A stretch of 64,000 nucleotides of DNA from Gemmataceae bacterium (GCA_019636445.1 JAHBXO010000020.1:24407-88406); one strand, 5' to 3'; counted from the stretch's first letter, positions 1 through 9,197 are shown. Made by a program: numbers and translations. Notes: generated by a model not told the origin, from the letters alone.

Positions 1-563
1 TCGAAGATTTGCGCGACCGGTACCGAGAAGCCGGGGAGTACGGTGCCGCCGTCCAACTTCTGCCGGGAATTCACGAGTGTCGGCTCTTCGCCGGGCCGAT
101 AGATCGTGACGGTGCGGTCCGTCGGATCGACGAGCCAAACGAGCGGGACGCCGACCTTCACGTACGCTTCGACCATTTCATCGATCTCTTCCTGCGTATC
201 GTTCGGTGAGAGGATTTCGACGACGAGCGTGGGTATGCCCACGATGATCGTGGACTGTTCGGATTGCTGAACGAGCACATCCGGAGATACGTAAGCGACA
301 TCGACTCCAATGGTCGTTTCCGGCTCGATCCCGGGCAAGCGAACCCCAGCCTCGCCGCAGACCACATCGCCGCGCGGCAAGGGTTGGCCACTCCTCCAAA
401 CAAAGAGCAAACCGGACACGTTCGCCATTGTCTTGGAGTGGAATCGATTGCGAACGGTCATGTCCTGCTCCCGCAATTCGCCTTTGATGAGCCATCGTCG
501 CTTCCCGTCGTCCGGTAGGGCGAGCAAGTCGGCGGTCGTCATTGGCATCGTCGCGGTCGTCAT
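1..563 (-). CDS. Uma2 family endonuclease (DUF820), 3' end cut by window edge
   Basis: Reading the minus strand from the ATG at 561-563 gives an uninterrupted frame of 187 residues that leaves the window at its left edge. The protein shows the Uma2/DUF820 pattern: an early TADLLALPDDGKRRWLIKGEL stretch (here shortened by me to its key pieces LLALPDD and GEL), a central DVAYVSPD, then PTLVVEILSPNDT followed by EMVEAYVKVGVPLVWLVDP and TVTIYRPGE. This is a restriction-like PD-(D/E)xK nuclease fold; the family is greatly expanded in planctomycetes and its cellular role is not established. The gene begins 25 bp after the sigma-like gene on the same strand, with a GGAG-like site upstream, so the two probably share a transcript. 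The family call is confident; the function is not. Confidence 0.85.
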   Translation of the reverse strand, partial: MTTATMPMTTADLLALPDDGKRRWLIKGELREQDMTVRNRFHSKTMANVSGLLFVWRSGQPLPRGDVVCGEAGVRLPGIEPETTIGVDVAYVSPDVLVQQSEQSTIIVGIPTLVVEILSPNDTQEEIDEMVEAYVKVGVPLVWLVDPTDRTVTIYRPGEEPTLVNSRQKLDGGTVLPGFSVPVAQIF

Positions 564-588
564 TGCGGGTCTCCGTCCGTGTCTCGTC

Positions 589-1191
589 TCACGCCACTCC
601 GAAGTGGGATCGCAGCTTGCGGATGGCCTTGTACTTTTCGTCGCTGACGCGTTCGACGGTCGTACCGAGTTGGGCGGCGATTTCCGGTACCCCGTAGCCG
701 CCGGTCGTCAGTTCCACGATCGCGCGCTGACGGTCGTTCAGCACCGCTCCGGCGGCGCGGTTAAGGGTTTCCCGTTCGTGGCGCAGATCGCCCGCCAGCT
801 CATTCCTGGGATCGGCGTGGTCGTCCGCCAGTGAACTGTACTTCCTCGCTCGCTGCGTTCGCTTCTTGACCGCATCGATCGCCCGCAGGAACTCGCGGCG
901 TTCGTTCGTCTCTTCCGCGAAGATGTTCCCCCAACGATCCCGTTCGACACGTTCGAGCAACCGGACCATCACCTCTTGCGTGCAGTCGCTCCATCGGTCC
1001 TCCGGCAACCGGGCGTTGCGCCAACAAACCGTGCAGTATTTCCCGATATCGGTGATGGCTTGCGGATCGGCCGTCGCGGCTCGTGCGTCCGAGCCTAGCG
1101 CGCCAAGCGCGGTACCGATCACCATGGCCGCCATCATGGTGCGGGCTGAACGTATGGTCTTCGATCCGCTGCCGTTCGTGTCCGTTTCCAT
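589..1191 (-). CDS. Sigma-70/ECF-like protein with hydrophobic N-terminal segment
   Basis: The 200-residue product carries a sigma-region-2-like stretch (about residues 47-82, with LPEDRWSDCTQEVMVRLLERV-type spacing of charged and hydrophobic residues) and a C-terminal sigma-region-4-like helix-turn-helix (about 150-198: LNDRQRAIVELTTGGYG, VPEIAAQLG, VERVSDEKYKAIRKL). I start at the ATG at 1191; the frame stays open to 1290 but the extra 33 residues look non-coding. The odd part is residues 11-40: basic residues, then MMAAMVIGTALGALG, then a small-residue stretch ending DARAAT, which resembles a signal peptide or membrane anchor. Sigma factors normally act in the cytoplasm, so this protein may be membrane-tethered, or may be a divergent member that is not a working sigma factor. 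It sits just upstream of the Uma2 gene on the same strand. Confidence 0.7.
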   Translation of the reverse strand: METDTNGSGSKTIRSARTMMAAMVIGTALGALGSDARAATADPQAITDIGKYCTVCWRNARLPEDRWSDCTQEVMVRLLERVERDRWGNIFAEETNERREFLRAIDAVKKRTQRARKYSSLADDHADPRNELAGDLRHERETLNRAAGAVLNDRQRAIVELTTGGYGVPEIAAQLGTTVERVSDEKYKAIRKLRSHFGVA

Positions 1192-1423
1192 TGTGGAATG
1201 CCCTCCGTTGAACACGATTATACCGGACAGAGGTCGTTTCGCTTCTCGCTGGAATCCCTTTGTCGGAAAAACCGTCGGAAAATCTCGCACCGCCGAAAAA
1301 CGATTCGTTCCGCTCGGATCAAAATTGATTTTACGACCGGCAAAGTATGGTCTAAGTTACCGCATCGACCGGGAGGGTTCGATTCCGCTCCCAACTCCGA
1401 CCGACCTAATTCCAGGGCCGGAA

Positions 1424-2314
1424 ATGACTACCGCCGACGACACTCTGCCGGCCCTGATCGCGGATACGCACCATCAGAACCCTTCGATTCGCCTGGGCGC
1501 CCTGCGTTCGATCACGAAACTCGGTTCTCAGGCCCGCGAGGCTCTTCCAGATTTGACGGAAGCGCTCAACGATTCCGACCCTCGCGTTCGGGAAGGCGCG
1601 GCCCAGGCGATCGGCCAGTTGGGGCGCGACGCGATTCCCGTGCTGGTTCGAATGCTTTCCCATTCGGACAAATACATCCGACGGAATGCCGTCTGGGGGC
1701 TGGGCAAACTGGGGTCCCAAGCGAAAAGCGTCCTCTTCGACCTGTGCAAATCGTTGAAGGATGAAGACGCCCGCACCGCCTCCGGTGCGGCGCAGGCCCT
1801 AGGAAACATGGGCGAGGACGCGGCCACGGCCGTACCCAATCTGGCCGAAGCGATGCGAGGCACCAATATCGTGCTGTGCCGACTGGCCGCCAAAGCGCTC
1901 AGCCAGATCGGTCGGCCGGCCCTCTCGACGTTGATCGTGCACCTGAAGCACCACGATCCGTTCGTCTGTGGCGAGGCCGCTGTCGCCTTGGGTTGGATGG
2001 GTCCGAAGGCCGCTCCTGCGGTCAGTCATCTGATTGATATTCTTCGCAAATCGAAGCCCAAGACCGGCGCGGCGGTGGCGCAGGATCTCATCGGCCACGC
2101 TACGCCGGTAACGCCGATCGCTCCGGTCAACGGAACGACCGGTGAGCAATCGCCGGAGGAAGCGGCTCGCGCCAGCGTCATCACGGCGCTCGGCCGGATC
2201 GGACCGGACGCCATGACCGCCATGCCCTACTTGCAGGACGCCCTGCTCGATCCGGCCGATCCGATCCGCCGAGCGGCCGAGATCGCCATCCGCCAGGTGC
2301 AGGGCGTCGAGTAA
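1424..2314 (+). CDS. HEAT-repeat protein
   Basis: The 296-residue product is almost entirely HEAT/PBS-lyase-type repeats: units of about 37 residues such as ALPDLTEALNDSDPRVREGA, AIPVLVRMLSHSDKYIRRNA and AVPNLAEAMRG, each followed by A..ALG.LG. About seven units are visible. A less regular insert at about residues 205-245 (rich in T, P and G) separates the last unit. There is no signal peptide or membrane segment, so it is probably a cytoplasmic protein-protein interaction scaffold. The frame is open upstream to 866, but the residues before the ATG at 1424 lack repeat character, and 1424 lies just before the first repeat. The gene converges on the large kinase gene with only two bases between the stop codons. 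Partner unknown. Confidence 0.85.
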   Translation: MTTADDTLPALIADTHHQNPSIRLGALRSITKLGSQAREALPDLTEALNDSDPRVREGAAQAIGQLGRDAIPVLVRMLSHSDKYIRRNAVWGLGKLGSQAKSVLFDLCKSLKDEDARTASGAAQALGNMGEDAATAVPNLAEAMRGTNIVLCRLAAKALSQIGRPALSTLIVHLKHHDPFVCGEAAVALGWMGPKAAPAVSHLIDILRKSKPKTGAAVAQDLIGHATPVTPIAPVNGTTGEQSPEEAARASVITALGRIGPDAMTAMPYLQDALLDPADPIRRAAEIAIRQVQGVE

Positions 2315-2316
2315 AC

Positions 2317-5166
2317 TCAACTCCGCAAGAATCTCGACACGCCGAGGATCAAAACGGCTCCGATCAGCGTGCTGATCATCCAGGCCTTGATCGGATCGGC
2401 ATCCGGTATGCCGAGCATCGGCCCCATCGATCCGATGACGACGCCGGGTATGGCGACGAGGCTCGGCTTCCAACCGTGATACGCCAAGCCGGTCAACATC
2501 AGCAGGAAGCCGCAGATCGGCGTACCGTAGTGGCTGACGCCCTTGGCGACGCTATCCGGCAGGATCGCCAGCGAGAGCGGCCGCATGACGCCGACCGCCT
2601 TACCCGCCGTCTTGCCCGCTTCCCCGGCCGCATCCAGCGTCCCCTTCTCCGCCGCCTTCTCCACGACGGCCGCCAGGCCCTTCAATACGTCCCGGTTCTG
2701 GTTCAGCCACAGCAGTCCAACCGCGAACACCGCGGCGCCCACGAGGAAGCGCAGGCGCCGGCCACCCCAATCGTTCAGTAAATGCTTCATTCGCAAGCTG
2801 CGCCGCTTCACGCCCGCGATGTTGTAGCCCTCCGGCGGCTTCCGCGACCTGGCCGCCTTCACGACGGCGCGGAGGTCGACCTTCTTCCCGGCCTTCTCGG
2901 CCGCCTTCACCTCGTTCGCTCCGTCCACCAACGCATCCGCCAACGCCGCGGCCTGATCTTGCGCCTCGCTGGCCGACACGCCTTTCGCCTCGAGCGCCTT
3001 GGCCTGGACTTTCTCCAAGAGACGACGTTCCTTCGCTTCCTGCCGGGCTCGCAGCCGGGCATCGAGGCCCGCGACGATGGGATCCCGCCATGCCGCAAAC
3101 GTCCGCGACGATTCCGCGATCGCCCCTTTTCGATATGCCCGCGCCGCGATCTTCGCATCGTAACCGAAGAGCGATTCGTAGAGTTCCTCCCAGTCGTCGC
3201 CAGCGTACTTGCAGACGAACTGCCGCAGGTTTTCCTCGTCCAGCCCCTGCAGGCGCATCGACTTGAACAGCACCTTGGCGTCGTTGATCGGTTCTTCGCG
3301 GGCGGCGTCCTGCGCGCGGTCGGTGAGGAACCAAAGGACGAAGGCGAGGCCGACACCGAGTATCGCGAATCCGAGGAAGTGCCAGAGGATGCCGAAGATC
3401 CAGAGGGCGAGGACGAAGAGGAGCGCGCCGAAGGTCCACTGGATCCAGTCGAAGATCCGGGAACCGAAAATCAGTTCCCGGACTTTTCCGAAGACGACGG
3501 ATTTGGAATAGACGCCGTTGACGACGAAGTACGCGACCGGCGTGGCGATCAGCAGGCCGAGGAAGCCGCCGGCCCACGAGTATGCTCCGGCGATCCCGCA
3601 GCCGAGGATGCCGACGAGGCAGACAGCCATGAAGCCGAGCGTGGCGAATTTCTTCAACCCGCGCTTCGACGCCCCGTTGAACTTGAGCGTGGCCTTCTCC
3701 AGTTGATCGGCGTGTTCTTCTTTCGGCGTGAATGGCCCCGAATCCTTCACACCGAGATAGCCCTCGAGCGCCGCGATCACCGCGTCCATGTCCGGGTAGC
3801 GGTCGTCCGGGTTCTTCGCCAGCATCTTGAGCAGGATGACCGAGAGCGCCTTTGGAACGCGCTTCACGATCACCTCCGGCGGGACCACCGGATCGGTCTG
3901 GTGCTTGGTCATCACCTCCAGTGCCGTCTTGCCCTGGAACGGCGGCTTGCCCGTCAGCATCACGTAGAGGGAGCAACCGAGCGAATAAATGTCCGCGCGC
4001 TGATCCACGTTCGCGGAGTCCACCGCCTGCTCGGGAGGCATGTACGTCGGCGTGCCCATGACCACGCCCGCTCGCGTCAGTCGTCCGTCGCCGTCGTCCT
4101 CGTCTTCGATCTCCGTGTCGACGTCCGCCTCACTTCCCTTCGCCTGAGCGACTTCGGCGTTGGGCAGTTTGACCAACCCGAGGTCCGCGACCTTCACGAT
4201 ACCGTCGGTGTTCAACATCAGGTTGTCGGGCTTGATATCCCGGTGCACCATCCCCTGGTTGTGCCCGTATCGCAGCCCGCGTGCCGCCTGCAGGATGTAT
4301 CCGACCGCCTCCTCCGGGTCGAGCTTGCCCTTGTCCTTGATGAGATCCATCAGCGATTGACCGGCGACGAACTCCATGCTGAAGAAGTGCGTGCCTTTCT
4401 CTTCGCCAATGTCGTAGATCTGAACCACGTTGTGGTGCGTGAGCTGCGCCGCCGCGTACGCCTCGCGCGTGAACCGAGCCACGAAGCCCGGGTTCTGCGA
4501 GAGGTTCTTGTGCATGATCTTGATGGCGACCTTGCGATCGAGCGAGACCTGTCGGCCGAGTAGCACGGCCCCCATGCCCCCCTTGCCCAGCACCTTGATG
4601 ACCTCGTAGCCGCCCAGCTTGTCCGGGATGTTGCCGAGGTCGGCTTTCGGTTCGGTTTTCTTCACCAGCTTCTTCTTCAGGGCCGGGGGTTCGCTCGGTT
4701 CGAATTGCTGCGTGCCACCGGGCGCATCGTCCTCGTCCACGCCCGACGCCGCGAACGCACCGGTCTTGTCCACGTTGCGCTCCACCTCCGTGAACGCCCC
4801 GGTCGCGTCCGGGCTTGGCTCGTCGGCCGAATCGAACGCCCCCGTGCGATCCGGCGAGCCCCGATCGACTTCGGTGAAGGCACCGGTCGAATTCGGATCG
4901 CCGGCGCCGGACGGTTCGTAAACATTCGACGGCGGGGCCGCCTCGGTAAAGGCCCCGGTCACATCCGGCCCGGCCTCTGCGACCGTCGGCGCGGCCTTCG
5001 GTGCCGGCTTCTCCGGCAACAACTTCGCCAGAATCGTACCTTCGGCGGAATCCGGTACCGTCAACTGAAACACGATCCCGCACTTCGGGCATTTCGGTTT
5101 GAACTGACCCGGCTTCAGGCCCTTCACATTCAACACGCTACGGCATTTCGGACAGGCGACACTCAT
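2317..5166 (-). CDS. Zinc-ribbon Ser/Thr protein kinase with multipass C-terminus
   Basis: The product is 949 residues. An N-terminal zinc ribbon has CPKC pairs at C5/C8 and C26/C29. A low-complexity linker (60-160) contains five TGAF motifs (T at 70, 94, 108, 122, 135) and a final TQQF at 152. The Hanks-type kinase domain spans about 187-470: glycine loop GKGGMG, lysine in VAIKIM, HRDIKPDN with D310, DLG at 328-330 in place of DFG, and GTPTYMPPEQ. Hydrophobic segments lie at about 507-550, 573-614, 804-821 and 885-946, so the C-terminus is membrane-embedded, with an Ala/Lys-rich charged region at 700-775 between them. The start at 5166 places the Cys ribbon at the N-terminus, as in the protein at 26844-28724. 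It is a membrane signalling kinase; the substrate is unknown. Confidence 0.92.
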   Translation of the reverse strand: MSVACPKCRSVLNVKGLKPGQFKPKCPKCGIVFQLTVPDSAEGTILAKLLPEKPAPKAAPTVAEAGPDVTGAFTEAAPPSNVYEPSGAGDPNSTGAFTEVDRGSPDRTGAFDSADEPSPDATGAFTEVERNVDKTGAFAASGVDEDDAPGGTQQFEPSEPPALKKKLVKKTEPKADLGNIPDKLGGYEVIKVLGKGGMGAVLLGRQVSLDRKVAIKIMHKNLSQNPGFVARFTREAYAAAQLTHHNVVQIYDIGEEKGTHFFSMEFVAGQSLMDLIKDKGKLDPEEAVGYILQAARGLRYGHNQGMVHRDIKPDNLMLNTDGIVKVADLGLVKLPNAEVAQAKGSEADVDTEIEDEDDGDGRLTRAGVVMGTPTYMPPEQAVDSANVDQRADIYSLGCSLYVMLTGKPPFQGKTALEVMTKHQTDPVVPPEVIVKRVPKALSVILLKMLAKNPDDRYPDMDAVIAALEGYLGVKDSGPFTPKEEHADQLEKATLKFNGASKRGLKKFATLGFMAVCLVGILGCGIAGAYSWAGGFLGLLIATPVAYFVVNGVYSKSVVFGKVRELIFGSRIFDWIQWTFGALLFVLALWIFGILWHFLGFAILGVGLAFVLWFLTDRAQDAAREEPINDAKVLFKSMRLQGLDEENLRQFVCKYAGDDWEELYESLFGYDAKIAARAYRKGAIAESSRTFAAWRDPIVAGLDARLRARQEAKERRLLEKVQAKALEAKGVSASEAQDQAAALADALVDGANEVKAAEKAGKKVDLRAVVKAARSRKPPEGYNIAGVKRRSLRMKHLLNDWGGRRLRFLVGAAVFAVGLLWLNQNRDVLKGLAAVVEKAAEKGTLDAAGEAGKTAGKAVGVMRPLSLAILPDSVAKGVSHYGTPICGFLLMLTGLAYHGWKPSLVAIPGVVIGSMGPMLGIPDADPIKAWMISTLIGAVLILGVSRFLRS

Positions 5167-5369
5167 GGCGGATGAATCCCTGACGGCGGCCCACGCACAC
5201 GACGGCTCCGATGAACGATGAATAAACGAAACCGTTGGCCGGGGCTTGGCCGGAGGCGATTGTACCGGGGACGACTGGCCGACGAAAGCAATCGACCACG
5301 ATGACACGCGATTTTCATGAACAACACGGCTAGACTGTACGCATCGTCGCACCCCTCGGAAGTCCGCCG

Positions 5370-8054
5370 ATGAAACGATTGCTCATCGCCGCTATGCTCG
5401 CGATCCTGGCCAGGCCGGCACTCGCCGAACCTCCGCTCAAGGTTCCGCCCGGCTTCACGATCGAAAAGGTCGCCGGTCCACCGCTCGTGAAGTATCCCGT
5501 GGCGATGGACTTCGACGACAAGGGCCGGCTCTACGTCACTGAAATGGCCGGGCCGATCTCGCGCGAAGACGTGGCGGCGCAGAAGCCGCTGCACCGGATC
5601 GTGCGGCTCGAAGACACCGACGGCGATGGCAAGTACGACAAGGCGATCACGTACGCCGACGGGCTGCCCTTCCCCGAAGGGATCATGTTCCTCAATGGCA
5701 GTATCTACTCCGCCTGTCCGCCGAAGATCTGGAAGTTCACCGACACCGACGGCGATGGCAAATCGGACCGGCGCGAAGTCTGGTTCGACGGCAAGACGCT
5801 CACCGGATGCGCCAACGACATGCACGGACCATTCAAGGGGCCGGACGGCTACATCTACTGGACGAAGGGCGCCTTCGCGAAGCAGGAGATGACGCTCGGC
5901 AACGGAAAGCCCTTCACCACGCGAGCCTCGCACGTCTTCCGCGCCAAGCCCGACGGCAGCGGCCTCGAAGTGATGATGACCGGCGGTATGGACAACCCCG
6001 TCGGCCTCGCGTTCACCTCCACCGGCGACATCATCGTCAGCAACACGTTCCTCCAGCACCCCGCCGACGGCAAACGCGACGGCCTCATCCACGCCGTCCC
6101 CGGCGGCGTCTGGGGCAAGGACCACGACCCGATCTACGAGCACCCGTGGACTTCGCCCAAGACGATGCCGATCCTCACGCACATGGGACCTGCCGCCCCG
6201 GCGGGAATCAACCGCTACGACTCGAACGCCTTCGGCGAGGACTATCGCGGCAACCTGTTCTGTTCGCAGTTCAACCTCAGGAAGATCAGCCGGCACATCA
6301 TGGTCCCGAAGGGGTCGACGTACGAGACGAAGGACAGCGACTTCGTCTGGAGCGACGACCCGGACTTCCACCCGACCGACGTGCGCGAAGCGCCGGACGG
6401 CTCGCTGCTCGTCATCGACACCGGCGGCTGGTACAAGCTCTGCTGCCCAAGTTCGCAACTCGTGAAGGCAGAGGCGTTCGGCGGGATCTATCGCGTTCGG
6501 AAAATGGGAGCCGAGGCGAAGGCGACCAGACGAACCGAACCGACGATCCCAGTCGAACACGAACAGCGCCGCTGGGCCGAGCAAGCCACGCGGACCGGCA
6601 TCCCGCGACTGCTGGAACTGGCTGGCACCGCGACCGATCAACACCTGGACCATACCGCGACGTTCGCCCTGATTCGCATTGGCGACTTCGACGCGACGCA
6701 ACGCGGGCTGACATCGGCGAATCCGCGAACCAAGAGGGCCGTACTGGCAGCGCTCGACGCGATCGACCCAAAGCGGCTGAAGACTTCCGAGGTGCTTCCT
6801 TATCTGACCAGTGAATTGGAGCCGCTGCGCGAGACGGCATGGTGGATCGCAGCGAAGCACCCCGAATGGGGCGGCGAACTCGTCGGCCACTTCCGCGAAC
6901 GGTTGGCGGCGAAGCTCTCCGACGCCGAGCGCGAGGAGTTGACGAACCGGCTCGCGAAGTTCGCGAAGAACGAGGCCGTGCAGGCGCTGCTCGCCGAGTC
7001 GGCCGCGAATCCGATCGCACTCAAGGCGATGGCGCGGGCCGGCCTGAAGACCGTTCCGTCCAACTGGCCCCCCGCGCTGGCAAAGGAAGTCGGCGGCCCG
7101 CGGCCGCTTGAAGCGCTCGCGACCGTGCGGGCGCTGCCATTCAAGACTTTTGGCCGCTCGCTCGCCGACGCCATCGCCGGCATCGCCGGCGATCCGAAGC
7201 GTTCCATCGACGAACGCCTCGCGGCGCTGGGTGTCTTCCCGGACTGGGCTGATGCGAAGGAGAACTTTCCTTTCGTCTTAAGCGAACTGAAGACCGGTCA
7301 TCGCGCAGCCGCCGCGGACATCCTCGCACGTGGTTTGTCGTCGCCGGAACGGCTCCAACAACTCACGGCGGTTCTACCCGTCGTTGGCCCCGTCGAAATT
7401 GCCAAACTCCTTCCGGCCTTCACGAAATCGCAGGATGAATCCGTCGGCCTCGCGCTCGTGGCGGCGCTGAACGAGCCGAAGGTGCGGGCCGCGATCCGTA
7501 CCGAACAGGTGAAGCCGATCCTCGACAAGTACCCCGCGAAGGTGAAGGAGGAAGCCGCGAAGCTGTACGCGATCCTCGATGCTGAGATCGCCAAACAGCG
7601 CGAGAAACTGGAGGCGCTGATCAAGGAACTGCCGACCGGCGACGTCGGACGCGGGCACAAGGTCTTCAACGGCGTGAAGGCCGCGTGCGCCACCTGCCAC
7701 AAGATCGGTTACGTCGGCGGCGTGGTTGGCCCAGACCTCACGCGCATCGGCTCGATCCGCACCGAGCGCGACCTGCTGGAGTCGATTGTCTTCCCGAGCC
7801 TCAGCTTCGTCCGCAGCTACGAACCGGTGCGTGTCGACACGCTCGACGGCCGGCAGTTCAACGGCATCCTGAAGAAGGACGCCCCCGACGAGATCGTCCT
7901 CGTCGTCGACGCGACAAAGGAGGAGCGGATCGCAAGGGACAACATCGAATCGTTGAAGCCCGGCACGGTGTCGGTGATGCCGGCGGGCCTGGACCAACAG
8001 TTGACGAAGCAGGATCTGGCCGACCTAGTGGCGTTCCTGAGGGCTGCGAAATGA
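5370..8054 (+). CDS. PVC-type heme-binding CxxCH protein, membrane-bound dehydrogenase family
   Basis: The 894-residue secreted protein starts with a clear signal peptide (MKRLLIAAMLAILARPALA). Residues about 25-390 form a glucose-dehydrogenase-like beta-propeller with repeated D-x-D-G-D-G-K motifs (DTDGDGK twice). Residues about 395-740 are helical and HEAT-like. A C-terminal c-type cytochrome domain has heme motif CATCH (C773, C776, H777) followed by GYVGGVVGPDLTRIG. This three-part order matches the PVC-type heme-binding family found in planctomycetes and Verrucomicrobia. The substrate is unknown; oxidation of a sugar or polysaccharide product coupled to periplasmic electron transfer is an inference. 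Its last codons overlap the next gene by an ATGA junction, implying translational coupling with the RidA-like protein. A TAGACT -10-like hexamer lies at 5331-5336. Confidence 0.92.
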   Translation: MKRLLIAAMLAILARPALAEPPLKVPPGFTIEKVAGPPLVKYPVAMDFDDKGRLYVTEMAGPISREDVAAQKPLHRIVRLEDTDGDGKYDKAITYADGLPFPEGIMFLNGSIYSACPPKIWKFTDTDGDGKSDRREVWFDGKTLTGCANDMHGPFKGPDGYIYWTKGAFAKQEMTLGNGKPFTTRASHVFRAKPDGSGLEVMMTGGMDNPVGLAFTSTGDIIVSNTFLQHPADGKRDGLIHAVPGGVWGKDHDPIYEHPWTSPKTMPILTHMGPAAPAGINRYDSNAFGEDYRGNLFCSQFNLRKISRHIMVPKGSTYETKDSDFVWSDDPDFHPTDVREAPDGSLLVIDTGGWYKLCCPSSQLVKAEAFGGIYRVRKMGAEAKATRRTEPTIPVEHEQRRWAEQATRTGIPRLLELAGTATDQHLDHTATFALIRIGDFDATQRGLTSANPRTKRAVLAALDAIDPKRLKTSEVLPYLTSELEPLRETAWWIAAKHPEWGGELVGHFRERLAAKLSDAEREELTNRLAKFAKNEAVQALLAESAANPIALKAMARAGLKTVPSNWPPALAKEVGGPRPLEALATVRALPFKTFGRSLADAIAGIAGDPKRSIDERLAALGVFPDWADAKENFPFVLSELKTGHRAAAADILARGLSSPERLQQLTAVLPVVGPVEIAKLLPAFTKSQDESVGLALVAALNEPKVRAAIRTEQVKPILDKYPAKVKEEAAKLYAILDAEIAKQREKLEALIKELPTGDVGRGHKVFNGVKAACATCHKIGYVGGVVGPDLTRIGSIRTERDLLESIVFPSLSFVRSYEPVRVDTLDGRQFNGILKKDAPDEIVLVVDATKEERIARDNIESLKPGTVSVMPAGLDQQLTKQDLADLVAFLRAAK

Positions 8055-9130
8055 GGGCATCGATCGCATTTTTCATTGTCTCGCTGTCGGCTCCGAGCGC
8101 CGCGACGGCGCCGCCGAAGTACATCGCCAACGCGGACGGCACGACCGCGGCCGTGATCGTCGAGGAGGAGCCTCTCATTCACGGCCCGCAGGTCTTCCCG
8201 GAAGACCTGGAATCTTCCTTGAAGAAGATCCCCAAGAATATCCATCCCGTAAAACTGAATGTCGTCGCGGTCGATCAAACCTCAGCCGACGAGGTCCGCG
8301 CGATCGTCCGCCGGGCGTTTCCCGAGAATGCGCCGGCCACTTCGTTCGTCGTCGGCAAACTCGCGAAACCGGGCGCGAAATACGCCATGGACATGGTCTC
8401 GGCCGGACGGGGAACTCCAACCGGGTTCAGTGCAGAACGAACGTTGAACGTCAGTCCCCGATTGTACATTTCGGGCCAAGCGGAGAATGGCGGAACGCCG
8501 GCGGAAGCGGCGAGAAAGACGCTGGCCAGCCTGTTGAAGACGCTCAAATGGCTGGGCTGCCAGTCTTACAACACCGTGCAATGCAAAGTCTTCCTCAAAC
8601 CCATCAGCGCCGCCCCGGATGTCCGCAAGGAGTTTGAAATCGCCTTTGGTAATGACAAAGTGCCGCCATTAGTCTTCGTGGAGTGGGAATCGACGCTACC
8701 CATCGAGATCGAATTGATCGCGAGCGATCGACCCAATCGAAACGCCAATCCACCGGCCGTCGAATACTTGACTCCGCCGGGGATGACCGAATCGCCCGTA
8801 TATTGCCGTGTCGCACGGGTGAATGCCCGAAACGCGATCTACGTTTCCAGCTTGTACTCGGAGAAAAAAGGCACGGGTGCGGAGGAAGTGGAAAGCGTCT
8901 TCGCCCAACTGCAGGACACCTTGAAGAAGTCCGGCAGCGATCTGAAGCACCTCGCGAAGGCGACGTATTACGTCTCCGGCGACGATGCGAGCAAGCAACT
9001 CAACGTCCTGAGGCCGAAGTTCTACGACCCGAAGCGCCCGCCCGCGGCATCGAAGGCGACGGTGAGCGGCGTCGGGATGAAGGACCGCACGCTCACGATG
9101 GACATGATCGCGGTGAAGGCACGCGAGTAG
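8051..9130 (+). CDS. Secreted protein with two RidA-fold (YjgF/YER057c) domains
   Basis: The 359-residue product has a short signal peptide (MRASIAFFIVSLSAPSAATA). A C-terminal RidA-type domain is recognisable at about 240-359: NAIYVSSLYSEKKG, then QLQDTLKKSGSDLKHLAKATYYVSGDD and RPPAASKATVSGV. An N-terminal copy lies at about 135-225: LYISGQAENGGTPAEAARKTLASL, then KWLGCQSYNTVQCKVF. RidA proteins deaminate reactive enamines/imines in the cytoplasm, so a secreted tandem version is unusual and its substrate is unknown. I did not find the usual arginine of active RidA in an unambiguous position. The gene starts inside the stop of the heme-binding gene (ATGA), so both products are probably made together in the periplasm. 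Confidence 0.75.
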   Translation: MRASIAFFIVSLSAPSAATAPPKYIANADGTTAAVIVEEEPLIHGPQVFPEDLESSLKKIPKNIHPVKLNVVAVDQTSADEVRAIVRRAFPENAPATSFVVGKLAKPGAKYAMDMVSAGRGTPTGFSAERTLNVSPRLYISGQAENGGTPAEAARKTLASLLKTLKWLGCQSYNTVQCKVFLKPISAAPDVRKEFEIAFGNDKVPPLVFVEWESTLPIEIELIASDRPNRNANPPAVEYLTPPGMTESPVYCRVARVNARNAIYVSSLYSEKKGTGAEEVESVFAQLQDTLKKSGSDLKHLAKATYYVSGDDASKQLNVLRPKFYDPKRPPAASKATVSGVGMKDRTLTMDMIAVKARE

Positions 9131-9142
9131 AACTCCCAGCCT

Positions 9143-9186
9143 GGAGCGCGAGCGACGGGCGAAGCTTCGCCCATCGCTCGCGCTCC
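9143..9186. terminator. 44-bp near-perfect palindrome between convergent genes
   Basis: The sequence from GGAGCGCGAGCGA to TCGCTCGCGCTCC folds into a hairpin of about 20 bp per arm centred on GAAGCTTC, with one mismatch. It fills most of the gap between the stop of the RidA-like gene and the stop of the dehydratase gene, so it can serve as a bidirectional terminator. There is no T-tract. It may also be a member of a dispersed repeat family. Confidence 0.7.
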
Positions 9187-9197
9187 GGGCTGCGCAT

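Noticed and set aside
2782..4563. Long plus-strand frame opposite the zinc-ribbon kinase
   Set aside because: Composition-driven antisense frame; the minus strand shows a complete kinase.
5163..6890. 575-codon minus frame across the heme-binding gene
   Set aside because: Antisense to a gene with signal peptide and heme motif; no recognisable protein features.
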